Source: Sporothrix humicola (lineage: Eukaryota > Ascomycota > Sordariomycetes > Ophiostomatales > Ophiostomataceae). Taken from it: a stretch of DNA of 64,000 nt. Of this stretch, positions 22,707-33,400 are shown in pieces. The translations under genes and the position numbers were made by a program. The notes below the pieces were generated by a model. That model searched no databases and was not told where the DNA came from. It worked only from the letters and a program-made list of their open reading frames with translations. Numbering within the stretch: the stretch's first letter is position 1; each line of letters starts with the position of its first letter. The stretch spans positions 62,001 to 126,000 of the forward strand of contig WNYE01000060.1 of assembly GCA_021396245.1 (NCBI GenBank), in the 5' to 3' direction.

Positions 22707-24786
22707 ATGATGGAACCCGTCGAGCCGGAATGTACCTACGCACCTAGGGGGCCAGTCCCCGTCTTTCGTGTTCCTCCTGTGGCAGAAGAAGCTCATGACT
22801 GGGACGAGATCTACGTCGTGGGTGCAAGTGGAAGACGTTCCTCCTCGGTGGAACAAAACACGTCACCGACATTTCTTCCTATCCGAGGCACCGAGCCCGA
22901 GTTCCATACAAGAGACATGGCAGACATGATGGATGGAGCCCTCTCAGGATCAGGCAGTGCCACAGTCCACACACTGGCTTCGACGCTGATGTCGTCGTCC
23001 AGCTGCTCTCCGACTGTGAGCAGAAGCACGACACTCGTCGATCCCGTCGAGCAAAGAAACAACCTGTTCTACACTGGTCTCTACGGCGAGAAGAAGCAGT
23101 GGCTCAAGGCCAAGACGGCCGTCTACCTTGGCTCGCTCACAGCCCGAGCACATACTCTCCGCACCTACTACAAGGCCATCATCTGGTCTCTCCTTCTGAT
23201 GCTCCCCGTCATCCTGGTGGGCTACTCCCAGAATCTCGTCGTGTCGCTGCTGGCCCAGCCCCAGTTTGAAGACCGGTTTTCTGGCGAAGAAGAGGACTTT
23301 GGTGCCGTCTGGATGCTGGCTGTGCAGATGTGCTCCGTGGGCAGCTGCATGCTTGGCGGAATACTGGTTGGCTAGCTGTCATCACTGTTCTCTGTCCGCT
23401 TCATCCTCGCCACGTCTCTCATGCTCTTCCTCGGCTGCACGTTCATCAACTTTTGGGCGACATCCATGTACTTTATCCTAGCCGGCACCCTGCTTCAGGG
23501 CGTCTTTTGCGGCGGATTCGGCACGCTCGCCAGCACTTACATCTCGGACGTGTGCACGCCGACCATTGGCCACGTGCTGACTGGCATGATCAGCTGCTGC
23601 TGGATGATCGGGCAGTTGACTTCCTACGGTGTCCTTTGGCTCATGGTCAGTGTCGAAGGCCCTGCTGCCTACCGCATTCCCATGGCTCTTCAGTGGATCA
23701 TTCCCGTTCCCATTTCCATTGCCTGCCTCCTAGCACCAGCATCGCCATGGTGGCACGTCCGTCGTGGCAACACAACCGAGGCGCTCCATGCGCTTGAACG
23801 CTTGACATCGTCGCCAGTCCGGCGGCGGTCACGCATCAGCATCAGCCACACGGACCCGGCAGTCTTGCGTCTAGCTGAAATCCAAGCTGTTGTTGCCATT
23901 GAGACCGCACAGCAGACATCCGACATCTCGTTCCGTGAATGTTTCCGCAAATCCAGTCGGCAGCGGACCGAGATTGCCATCATGGTCCAGATTGGTCAGA
24001 TCGTGGTCGGCTTCGCCATTGCCAGTCAGCTTGTCAACTTCATGCGGCTGGCCGGTCTCCAGAGCGGCGACTCCATCAAGATGGCCTTTTGTAAGTCATG
24101 CCAGTGTACCAGTACATTCTATCGTGCCTGCTAACGAAACAGTCAATGCCATCATCTTGCTTCTCGGCAGCGTCTGCTACTTCATCTTCTACACACGCTT
24201 GTCAACGAGGACGTTGTACGTGGGAGGGCTGGTTTGTATCTGGCCGGTTCTGGCGATGATTGGGACGCTGGAGGTACTGAAGCGTCAGTCTGTGATCAAC
24301 CACCAAGGAGGTTCCTAGGGTCAAGCCATCCTCCTATTTGGCTGGTCGTTTCTCTACGGCGCCACGGTCGGCCCGTCGACCAACACAATTGTCTGCGACG
24401 TGAGCTCGGCAGCGCTGCGCACCAAGACCCTGTCGCTGTCGAGAATGGCGAACGACATGGTCAACTTGATGCAGTCGGCTGCCGGGCCGTACATGCTCGG
24501 CCAAGACAAGGGCAACCTTCAAGGCCTCACAGCGTTTCCTGCAGTCGGTCTCGTCTCGATCTGGCTTGTCTGGACCTTTTTCCGTCTTCCCGAGATGAAG
24601 GGCATTCCCCAGGCCGTGGCCGACATTCTCTTTGACCGCCGTATTCCAGCGCGCCGGTTCCAGCGCGAGGCCAAGCGTCTTCAGGTCATGGATGCGCAGA
24701 TCGTGGACGGTCACGTGGATACAGTGCTAGGTCTGGCAGGGCCGAGTATTGTTGTCGAGGTTGCCGCCGACGAGGCCGTTGTGTAG
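22707..24786 (+). pseudogene. MFS sugar-type transporter interrupted by two in-frame TAG codons (nonsense or stop-edited)
   Basis: One frame runs from the ATG at 22707, through a 52-bp intron (24091-24142, with GCTAAC branch), to a TAG at 24786. It has 675 positions and resembles alpha-glucoside/sugar MFS permeases. It has a ~150-residue acidic N-terminus, TM segments starting near SLLLMLPVILVGYS, and a late YGATVGPSTNTIV..LRTKT segment. The frame is broken only by TAG at 23373-23375 (codon 223) and TAG at 24316-24318 (codon 520). No frameshift is present and the splice sites are intact. The sugar-family loop after TM2 commonly has G-W before the S-E/D-R motif, and the later site commonly has Trp before G-x-A-L-L; both TAGs fall at these places. 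It may be a young pseudogene (CAG to TAG) or a gene restored by A-to-I editing. The homology is clear; the status is open. Confidence 0.8.
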
Positions 24787-25522
24787 GCAGTGTGTTAGAG
24801 GTACATTTCTGCTTTTGAAGGGTAGCTGACGGGTGTGTTTTCTTGGTCTTGCGTGGCGAACATTATTATTACAGTGTATTTATTACCTACATAGATGATA
24901 CGACGAAATGCAGAACTCATTTTCGGTTGAGAAGCAAACGTATGGGACACTTGACTTATGCCCCTGTTGAGTGCCTGTATGTCACTTTTTTCATCGCCAA
25001 GCGCTAGTCATGAATCGATCTTCTTCTAGCTGCAACCCTCCAAAATGCACACCTTTCACTTGGCACATTTGTTTACTTATTCATATTCTTCTCCTTTCGC
25101 TTCGCGAGCGTTTTTTTCTATCAAGTATAATTGCACCGATTTCCTTGTACTTTTTGCGCCACCAGCCGTCGACGTAATTTGACTGCCGTCGAAATAAGGA
25201 GGCGTCGATCTCGCGAATCTGTAACACATCGTTACCACCCCCGCTCACTACTTGGTTCAGACGAAGATGGAAAGAAATCAGCCGGTATGTGCTTGTACAG
25301 TTCAAACTATTTGTTGCTCTTCATTGATCACTCTAATGCCTTGCAGTTGCTCTTATTTTCATCTTTTGAAATCAATCATGCTTTGAAAGCTTACCACAGA
25401 TAAAAAAACGCACACTAGGAGAACCGCCTCGTCGTCTTTTCCTTCCTCATTCTTTCGATCTTTCATCATCTTTATTTTAATGCTTTATTTCTACTTCATG
25501 TTCCCTTTCTTGCACAAGGCGT
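24787..25522. other. Intergenic, no convincing gene
   Basis: Contains the 3' flank of the interrupted transporter and an AT/CT-rich approach to the kinase-like gene. Nothing else is supported. Confidence 0.5.
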
Positions 25523-26383
25523 ATGCTGACCAGCCTGCTCCTTCTTGGCCATGCCATCATACGGGCGGTTGCGGCTAACGCGGGCCCTCTGAACCCGTTG
25601 GATTCACTGGATTCATCGTCATTGGCACCGATCGACAGCACCGACCATCATCGCCAACCCCAAAAGGAGTACACCAGGTCGTGTTTGCCAGCTTGGCAAT
25701 ACCAAGGGCATACAAGACAAACAAAGACAAAGACAAAAACAAAAACAAAACAATTCGGGAGCGCCAACACCAAGACAACAAAAAGAGCTGCATTTCCCGA
25801 TGGCGTCACCGGCTGGCACCCGCGCAAGCTTGACTACCGCTCTCTCGAGACGGTAGGCGAGCTACAGGCAGGGCGTCTGCTTCTAGTGACGCACTCCGAC
25901 TTTGAGACGAGCGATACTGAGGATCCAACACAAGTCCTTGCCAAAATGGTGGATCTTGACACCGCTGGCTCCAGTATGGAGACACTCTTTCGTGATCTCG
26001 ACCGTGAAGTGGCCATCTATCATCGCCTTGATGGCACCGGTATAACGCCGGAGTTTCTTGGCCATATCGCGGACGAGTCAGGCAAGGCCATTGGCTTTCT
26101 TACCGAGTACATTGCACAAGATCCCGAGGCCCGCCGCAGTCCTGAAAAAATGCAGGCCTGCCTTGCAGTTCTTCGTCTCCTGCATGAGCATGGAATTGCC
26201 CACGAAGATGCTCACGATGGGAATTGCTTACTAAAAAGTCATGATGATGACAGTACGTCGGCCGTGATGATTGACTTTGAGCTGGCAGAATGGCCAGCAC
26301 CAAAGGAAGAAATCGATCGTGACATTCAAATTATGGACCGCTGCATCAGGACAATTGAGTTCAACAGCAAGGACGAGCTTTAG
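25523..26383 (+). CDS. Kinase-like protein with signal peptide and C-terminal KDEL (predicted ER lumen)
   Basis: This is an intronless gene of 286 residues. Residues 1-20 form a hydrophobic signal peptide (MLTSLLLLGHAIIRAVAANA). A low-complexity stretch with KTKTKTKTK at 68-76 is encoded by an ACAAAG/ACAAAA microsatellite. From about 105 a minimal protein kinase/aminoglycoside-phosphotransferase-like fold is suggested by Lys141 (VLAKMVDLD, beta-3 position), Glu162 (REVAIYHRL, helix C), the catalytic loop HEDAHDGN (Asp229, Asn234) and a metal-binding IDFE in place of DFG (Asp251). The HxDxHxxN form of the loop recalls small-molecule kinases. The protein ends NSKDEL then TAG, a canonical ER-retrieval tetrapeptide, so an ER-lumenal kinase-like enzyme is inferred. 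Activity is possible because the core residues are kept; the substrate is unknown. Confidence 0.8.
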   Translation: MLTSLLLLGHAIIRAVAANAGPLNPLDSLDSSSLAPIDSTDHHRQPQKEYTRSCLPAWQYQGHTRQTKTKTKTKTKQFGSANTKTTKRAAFPDGVTGWHPRKLDYRSLETVGELQAGRLLLVTHSDFETSDTEDPTQVLAKMVDLDTAGSSMETLFRDLDREVAIYHRLDGTGITPEFLGHIADESGKAIGFLTEYIAQDPEARRSPEKMQACLAVLRLLHEHGIAHEDAHDGNCLLKSHDDDSTSAVMIDFELAEWPAPKEEIDRDIQIMDRCIRTIEFNSKDEL

Positions 26384-27729
26384 ACGAAAACACCGCCCCC
26401 AAAGTATTATTAATGAATAATGGCATTTATTTTTATTGATTTACACCATGATTTCTACCTCGTTGCTCGATTTCTTTCTCGGGCAAGAACACGCCATGCG
26501 CGCTTTTCCTCCTCTCGTGTCCCGATGTGCATTGTCGTGCTGTGCGCAAGAATTACCGACAAAAGAAGGGTTACATCCTGAATCGCAGGCGCCTTTACCT
26601 TGCCCAGCCGGCCTTCCGCGTCGCCCTTCCGCTTCGGCTTGGCTTTCAAGCGGCGCCTGAAACGAGTCCTATGTTTTGGTATGGAGGCTTTTGTTGAACG
26701 ATTTGTACGATTTAGCTTCTCCGCCTCTTCCGCCTCTTCCGCCTCTTCCTTCTTTTTCTTTCTCTTTCGTCTCACGTCTTTTTTCCTTCTGTTCTTCTGG
26801 AACGGCACAGGGTTTTGCAGCAGATCGACAGATCTGAGGCAGATGCTGTTGAGCAAAAAATATGCACGGCCCTTTTCTCACGAAACGACCTGCCCTTTAA
26901 ACCTCTGTTGCCTTGAGCCAAAACAGTCCCATCCAACAGACGGACGAGATCTGCTGCGCATAGGCTGTTTGAGGCTTGGCACGTCCGGGCCCGGGAGAAA
27001 CCCCTTCTTACAAACTGAACCTGACCACTGGCCACTGAAGGCTGACCGCTGCAGACGCCGTGTTTTCAACATCAGGTCAGATGCGTACGAGTCATGGGCT
27101 GGTGGGCGGCAACGAACCCGTCCCTGCAAACCAGTATTTTTCTGGGGGGCTGACAGGTGTTGCAAGGCGAACGACAGGAGTGACAGGCGTCAATCAGGCA
27201 GAATGAAGGACGAAAGAGACCGGACGAAAAACAGCAGGTGGGAGAGGGCGAGTCGCGCAGGGACGCATTTCAGGATTTTCCGGATTTCAAGCTGGGCGAT
27301 CGAACACAGTCACTCGACTCGCAGTGTACCATACTCCATTTCTCGCCCTCACACCGTCTCCTACTCCTTCCCCTTCCAACATTGCCATGTTCCGTCCATG
27401 CAAAACTCGATGCAGAGCCGCGGAATGCCGTCCTGGGGCTGAGGCTGTGTCGAGAGATGGAGTTGTTGCCTCAGGTAGAGTGTCCTGTCACAGGTGTTGT
27501 TGACATTGAGCTGCCAAGTATATATTTGGGCCTCTTCCTCATCTTTTTGATCGTCCTCTTTGTTCTGCTCATCACAATCATATTCGGTCTTTTCTTCATC
27601 ACCACCTTCTTTTTCAACCACTTTCATTTCTTCTGTCTGTGACAGTTTATCGACCCGGCGTCGTTTATTTTACTTGTACTTTATCTTCTTTCACTCGTTT
27701 TTGACAAACGTTCTTTTTCAACCGCCAAT
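26384..27729. other. Intergenic with a low-complexity minus-strand frame
   Basis: A 133-codon minus-strand frame (26856-26455) is Lys/Arg/Glu-rich, with an EEA triplet repeat from three tandem CTCTTCCGC units near 26722-26750. It has no recognised domain and is probably not a gene. The last ~200 bp are pyrimidine-rich and likely form the leader of the BAS2-like gene. Confidence 0.4.
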
Positions 27730-28096
27730 ATGGTTCGCATCACTTTCGCCACCGCTCTGGCTTGTAAGTTCCTCTATCGTCTCTTGCGCTTCTTCCTCAA
27801 TAAAATACTGACTTCTTCCCACAGTCGCCGTCTCTGTCATGGCTCTCGCTCCCAACACCTCGGGCGCTAAGGATGTCGGCAACGGCCAGGGCCAGCAGTT
27901 CACCACCGGCGGCTGCGTCGCCAACGCTGACTGCCGCAGCGCCTGCTGTGCCGAGATCAGCACCAGCGGCCTGGGCATCTGCTCCGCCGAGGGCGCCCAG
28001 TTCCAGAACGGCAAGCTCGGCTGCGGCTTCTCCGACCCCAACTCCGCCCAGACCATTGCTGCTGCCAAGGCCCAGGTCGCCAAGCAGGGCTTTTAA
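27730..28096 (+). CDS. Small secreted cysteine-rich protein, BAS2-like
   Basis: Exons 27730-27763 and 27825-28096 flank a 61-bp intron and encode 101 residues. The signal peptide MVRITFATALAFAVSVMALA is split by the intron. The mature part begins APNTSGAKDVGNGQGQQF and has six cysteines (GGCVANADCRSACC, GLGICS, KLGCGF). Layout, length and the GNGQG and GAQFQNGK-x-GCGF stretches recall biotrophy-associated secreted protein 2 of Magnaporthe, whose relatives are widespread in Pezizomycotina. Such proteins are exported in large amounts and some accumulate during host invasion; a role here is inference. Codon bias is strong, so expression is likely high. The first ATG with the short exon is needed for a complete signal peptide. 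Confidence 0.82.
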
Positions 28097-29242
28097 ATAA
28101 GTCATGTTTGTGCTTGACCGGCCGTTTGTTTTCATGTGATATCTACGATGTACAAAAATACATACATCATGCATATGTCCGCCTAGCCTTTGCTTGCTTT
28201 TTTTTAGAGAGAGAAATAAACCCACCAGAAAGAGCCATATTGGTTCTTTATGACCCTCGCTCAACTTTGTTTCCAGCTGTAATTCGTGACCTGTGATGTG
28301 TGTGTTCATTTAATTCAAATAAAAGGAAGCAATATAAGCGGCTCTTTACCGGCATCGTAGCTTTCTCTTCTTTCATTTTCTCCAAAGACAAGGCTCATGT
28401 ACCTGTTTGTTGGGCGTCTTATGTTTTAAAAAGAAAAGTCAATTTGCTTTTACAATACAATCCCAGTGATTTGTTTTTCGTCTTGGTTATTGTAATGCAA
28501 GAGTTTGCTCCATTGTAGTTTATCATCACGTATTGTTGTTGTATTTTATGTTTATTTGTTTTCATTCCCATTAATTCTTTATAACTTATATATAAAAAGA
28601 CGCATCGTTAATTACCACATTGAAATCAAAATAAAAACAAGGACAAACCGACAAAGGGATAAAATGAGCTTCGTAAAATCCCTTCCTGTAGGACACGAGC
28701 ACACCGTTGCACAAAATGTCTGTCATTTGAGGTGTCACTCCCATCAGCCATCTTAGTTTGTAAGTGAGATGCAACGGTGACAGTGGCAATACGGATATAC
28801 CAGATTAGGGATCTTACAGTGGGTTCAGCCCTAAGGATATGAGCGGATAGCAGCGGCAAGACCCTTACTGCAGCTTGTATATCAACAATCAACGCAACAA
28901 TGCCAACAAACTATAAAAGTTATTATTTGATACGAGTCGCAAATGTTTTTAATATCAATTCACTGCAGTTAATTCAATGCAACTCTGCAAACATCTTGAG
29001 CGTGGGGTTATGTTCCTACAAACAGCACGCAATCGACGGCCGCTATGAGGTGGACCTGCGGGGATAGCGCCGTAGCCGAGGGCGCAATCCGAGGCAAGCG
29101 CGAACGCCTTCCTGATTTCAAATCCGAATCTAGGAACACTCTTTGACGGCGACATCTTGTTATTTCAACATTTCAACGAAAAATTATTACTTACAATCCA
29201 TGTAGGTTGTGCTGTTTGTTATCAGCACTTTTATCGGCCAAC
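28097..29242. other. Intergenic; AT-rich, with a weak minus-strand frame near the right end
   Basis: Mostly AT-rich. A minus-strand frame of 66 codons (29155-28955; MSPSKSVPRFGFEIRKAF at its start) lies in a locally GC-rich patch and would be divergent from the carrier gene at 29243. No domain is seen, so it is left uncalled. Confidence 0.35.
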
Positions 29243-30488
29243 ATGACTCAAGAAAGCATACAGACGCAGGCGCGCGTCGACGAGGAGACTCCTTTGCTCG
29301 GCTCCGAGACCGGTGACGACGCGATAAGAACTCAGAGCAACGGAAATGGCCCGATAAAGGACGACGATGTTGCTGGTGCACCACAGGAATCACAGCCTCG
29401 ATCTACAAGCTGGTACGTGTGGCGGGCGGTCTGGACACTGGCAGCAGTTTTGATACTTTTTGTCTTTATCAAAGGCTGGATCGATGCTGGCGGCGATGTC
29501 GACTTTGACCTCAAAGATGCACTCAAAAAGGCACTGGGAAGCGGTGTCAGTGGAGCGGCGGCCATGGTGCTCCAAGTCCTGCTTCTGATGCCGCTGCGGA
29601 CGATCATGAACTACCAGTACCGCTTCGGCCACTCGTTTACCGAGGCGACGGCCATTCTGTACAACGAGCGCGGCTTTGGGCGGTACTACGACGGCCTGGG
29701 CGCAGCTCTCATCCAGGGTGAGTACATGGGACTCTCCCAATATTCAAATGTGAGTAGAGTGAGAAGAAACTGACATCCCCAGGCCCCATCTCCCGTTTCG
29801 GTGACACGGCAGCCAATGCCGGCATCCTGGCCCTGCTGCACTCCAACTCGTATCTCAAAGACCTGCCGTCGCTCATCCAGACCGTCTTTGTGTCTCTGTG
29901 CGCCGCCTCGTTCCGCATTCTCTTGACACCCATCGACACGGTCAAGACGACTCTGCAGGCACAGGGTCCGCGAGGCACGGCTCTGCTGCGGCAGCGCATC
30001 AAGACAAACGGCATCGGCAGCCTCTGGTGGGGCGCCTTGGCCACGGCCGCGGCCACGTTTGCCGGCAACTATCCCTGGTTCGCCACCTACAACTTGCTGA
30101 CCGAATGGCTGCCCGAGCCGGCCCGGCATCCGCTGGCCATCTGGCTGCTGCGCCTGGCGTTCATCGGCTTCGTGGCCTCAGTCGTGTCCGATACCGTGTC
30201 CAACTCGCTGCGCGTCGTCAAGACGTACCGCCAGGTCAACGACACCAAAGTCTCGTACTTTGAAGCGGCGGCACTCGTCATTCAGGCCGACGGGCTGCTG
30301 GGCCTGTTTGGCCGTGGCCTCAAGACGCGCATCCTTTGCAATGGTCTGCAGGGCCTCTTGTTTTCCATCCTGTGGAAGCTGTTCTTGGACCTGTAAGTTT
30401 ACACCTGACATCTGATTACATATTGCTCTTTTCGCCATTGTCTGCAAGTACTAACACATTCAGGTGGGACAAGAAGACTGGAGCGTAG
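29243..30488 (+). CDS. Divergent mitochondrial-carrier-family protein with acidic dileucine N-terminus
   Basis: Three exons, 29243-29717, 29783-30392 and 30464-30488, encode 369 residues. The last intron (71 bp) has a perfect TACTAAC branch and adds a short tail ending WDKKTGA; without splicing the frame would stop after LDL. A TTG-initiated upstream extension is ignored. The N-terminus has EETPLLG (residues 14-20), an acidic dileucine sorting motif, then an extra hydrophobic segment (TLAAVLILFVFIKGW). Carrier-type repeats follow, but only the middle one keeps the signature (PIDTVKTTLQAQG). The first has PLRTIMNYQYR and the last SNSLRVVKTYRQ. Mitochondrial carriers exchange metabolites across the inner membrane, but the dileucine motif raises the possibility of a vacuolar or endosomal location. 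Family assignment is good; substrate and location are unknown. Confidence 0.82.
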
Positions 30489-33400
30489 ATCCAACGGCAG
30501 ACAATGGGATTCTGGACGTTGACAAAATGGGATTTGTGAGAAATGCCATATTTGATGACGAAGAAACACTCAACCTCCAGCAAACGGTAACCAATGCAAG
30601 GGAGACTGCACATCGCGTCCTGACACGACGGACTGGTAGAGACTAAGACACGCAAGAACGAGACATTGAGTGCATACTGTGTAGAAAAGAGAAGAAGAGA
30701 AGAGCATGTCAAGACATACAGCCGTGCCAACGCGTGGCCGGAAGAGCTGTGGAGGGCCTTTTTGGAACGACGAAGCAGACTGTCTGTTTGGAAGCGAGAC
30801 ATGCGTTGAATGGCTGCAGGGGTTGACCTAGATGGATGGGCCTGGACTGGCCAGCTGGGTGGAAGACAGACACGGCAATAAGATGGCCGATCATGACTAT
30901 TTTTGGGAAGACATCCGGCGACGCTGCTGGATCTTGGATTTACGAACATCTTGACAGCGATTTTGATTTTCTTACGACCACAATATCACGTTTTCCAAAT
31001 TTACTCTCATATGTAACAGAGACTGGGCCATTTTGTGTGATAAGAGAGCCCGGACCTTTTGCGTCGGTACTCCGGAGCACACTGCATCTTACGACGCACA
31101 TCTTGCATCTTGGTATTTGACACCATTGTGACAGAGTGAACAACACACAAGACGCGATGTGACGGAGGCCGCCTTCCGCGTATCGGGGAACGGAACAGCA
31201 GCCGACATGCTGCTAAGCTGCTAGTGACGGCTATGCGAGGCAAGGAGAATCTTGGGAAAGACTGGGAAGAGACCAGGGGCGGGAGGCTAGGTTAACGAGA
31301 CGATAAATGGGCGAGAACCAAACAGGTAAGCGAGCAAGACGACTATGAGATGCAGGACACAAAATGGCAGTAGAAAGCGGAGTGAAAGCTCCCGGGCACT
31401 CGGGCTGGACTGGTTCCGCTGTGCTTGTGATACATTATGCAGGCTATTGGAAGAGAGGACGCGAAGACGAAGAGGCGAAAACTAGAGCACAGCAAAAGAC
31501 GATAAAAGACGATGCAGGGGTGGAAGATGCAGTTGTTTGAATGTAAACGAATCCCTTGACGGGTGGGCCCTGTTAGGACGGAGGCGAGAACGACAACGGA
31601 CTCGAACGGTGTCATGCAATCGTAAGAAACGACCCAAGAAAAAAAGAAAGCAGATGCTGGCAAATGTCGACAAATATATCAAAATCGATAAATGGTCACA
31701 AAATGATGAAAAAAGACCATCGAAAAGTGACAGCAAGAAGAAACCTGTGAGACACAAAAAGAGGGTCGGCCATGGCAAGTGCGGAGAGACGTCGTATTGG
31801 CGCAAGCACCAAGTGAGGGGATGTGCACAGGGGGGTTGTTTACAGGAGGGGGGAAGAGGCTGTCTATTCCGGTGTTGGCGCCAATTTAAAGGCGCCGGGT
31901 TCTGGCCCAGGCCTTGCTCCCTTCCCGCATCCGTTTGGGCATTCCAAGAAAACAAGTTGCTGATCATCAAACCTTTTTGGTGGACATTGAACATGGTGGG
32001 ACGAGATGACAGCAAAAAGGGTCAAGAACCGGCGAACCGACAGCCAGGGCGGAGACCATGCATTGTGACCGTTGCAATGGGGGCCACAAGGGCAAGGACA
32101 AGGCGAGCCGGTGTTGGTCTTGCTGTTGGCATCTATCAAAATGTCAACTTTGACATCCTGTTATGGTCTTGATAAAAGAGGGTTAATATGAAAAGACATT
32201 GCCAAACATCCATCGGTTCTCGGAGAATACATTGCTATGGACAGTGTTTGGCAGGAGATTTAACAGGAGACACAAGAAAGGGACGGTCAGTGACACAAAG
32301 TGGTGGAAGAAACACCATAGAGGGCAAAATATGTTGTGAAGTATTACAAGCACGACAGACACGAAGTGTGGCTTGACAGCTGCATGGTATTTTTGTGTGT
32401 GGAAATGGATGTTGACAGTTGTGATAGCAAAAAAGAAAACACAGGCAAAAGGAGTTCAAGTGGCAGAAGGAAATATGGGCAAAAGGAACCACACTCGGTA
32501 TCTTGACAAGTATTTTACGTCAGAAAAGAGACAGGCACAGCCAAAAGCAGGCAAAAAAGACGAGCAAGGGCGATAATGGGACAGCAAAGAAAAAGGAAAG
32601 AAAGAAAATACAAGGCATGCGAGGAAGATTGAGAACCGTTGTTAGAGTCAACAGAAAAATTAACAGACCAGAGCTCGCAAAAGATGGCAGGCGATGCACG
32701 CAGCTGCAAGGGATGAATTGGTGGTCGTCTGAGACATTCTTGTCACCGGCCAAGCTATTCCAGGCGTTAGCTCTGAGCGAGCTGTTGGCAAGCTCTGGGC
32801 AAGCTCACAAAATCCACTTTCTTTTTCGCACAAAATCACAAAACCACACAGGATATTGGAAAAGGACAGTAGGAGAAGAGGCGGTGCTACTCTGAGGCAA
32901 AGACAATTTACTTTTTCTGCATGCTGTCCTTTGCCAAATGATCGTATAGGCCAACATATGAAATATGTTGTTCGTTCCGGCTGACATTGCATTAGCATTG
33001 GGCAATGGCAATGGACTCGGGTATCCAAAAGATGTGATAGGGTTGCATCACTGTAGCTTGTGCAGGATTGCAGGGGAGTGCTGATCGCCGTTCCGTGGGG
33101 CCTTGTTTTCTTGTTCGGAGACTGCGTTGCATTGGGACGGGAAACGACAGGGCAGTAATACGATGTAGTAGATCGCGAATTGAGAATTGGGAAACAAAAG
33201 ATTTTCAAGAGTAAAGTCAAAACAAAATCCAATTGCGGCATCTCAATGGGCTAAATTCATACTTTTTGATGCGATTTACGGTGCATATGTAACAGGCGGA
33301 ACGAGCAGCGAATATCCCATATGGAATAGGAAACTTTTCGTGCAAGTAGTGTGATATGCTCTGCGAAGTGCTCCGTGCAGTGCATCGGAGGTCAAGAGCT

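Noticed and set aside
22707..24786. Reassigned TAG as a sense codon in this organism
   Set aside because: TAG serves as the normal terminator of other genes here, such as the kinase-like gene (26381-26383), the hexose transporter and the carrier gene.
26455..26856. Lys/Arg/Glu-rich minus-strand frame of 133 codons
   Set aside because: Driven by a CTCTTCCGC triplet-type repeat; lacks a domain and a credible promoter.
31537..32172. 211-codon plus-strand frame
   Set aside because: Begins at TTG, is Lys/Arg-rich low-information sequence, and has no recognisable domain.
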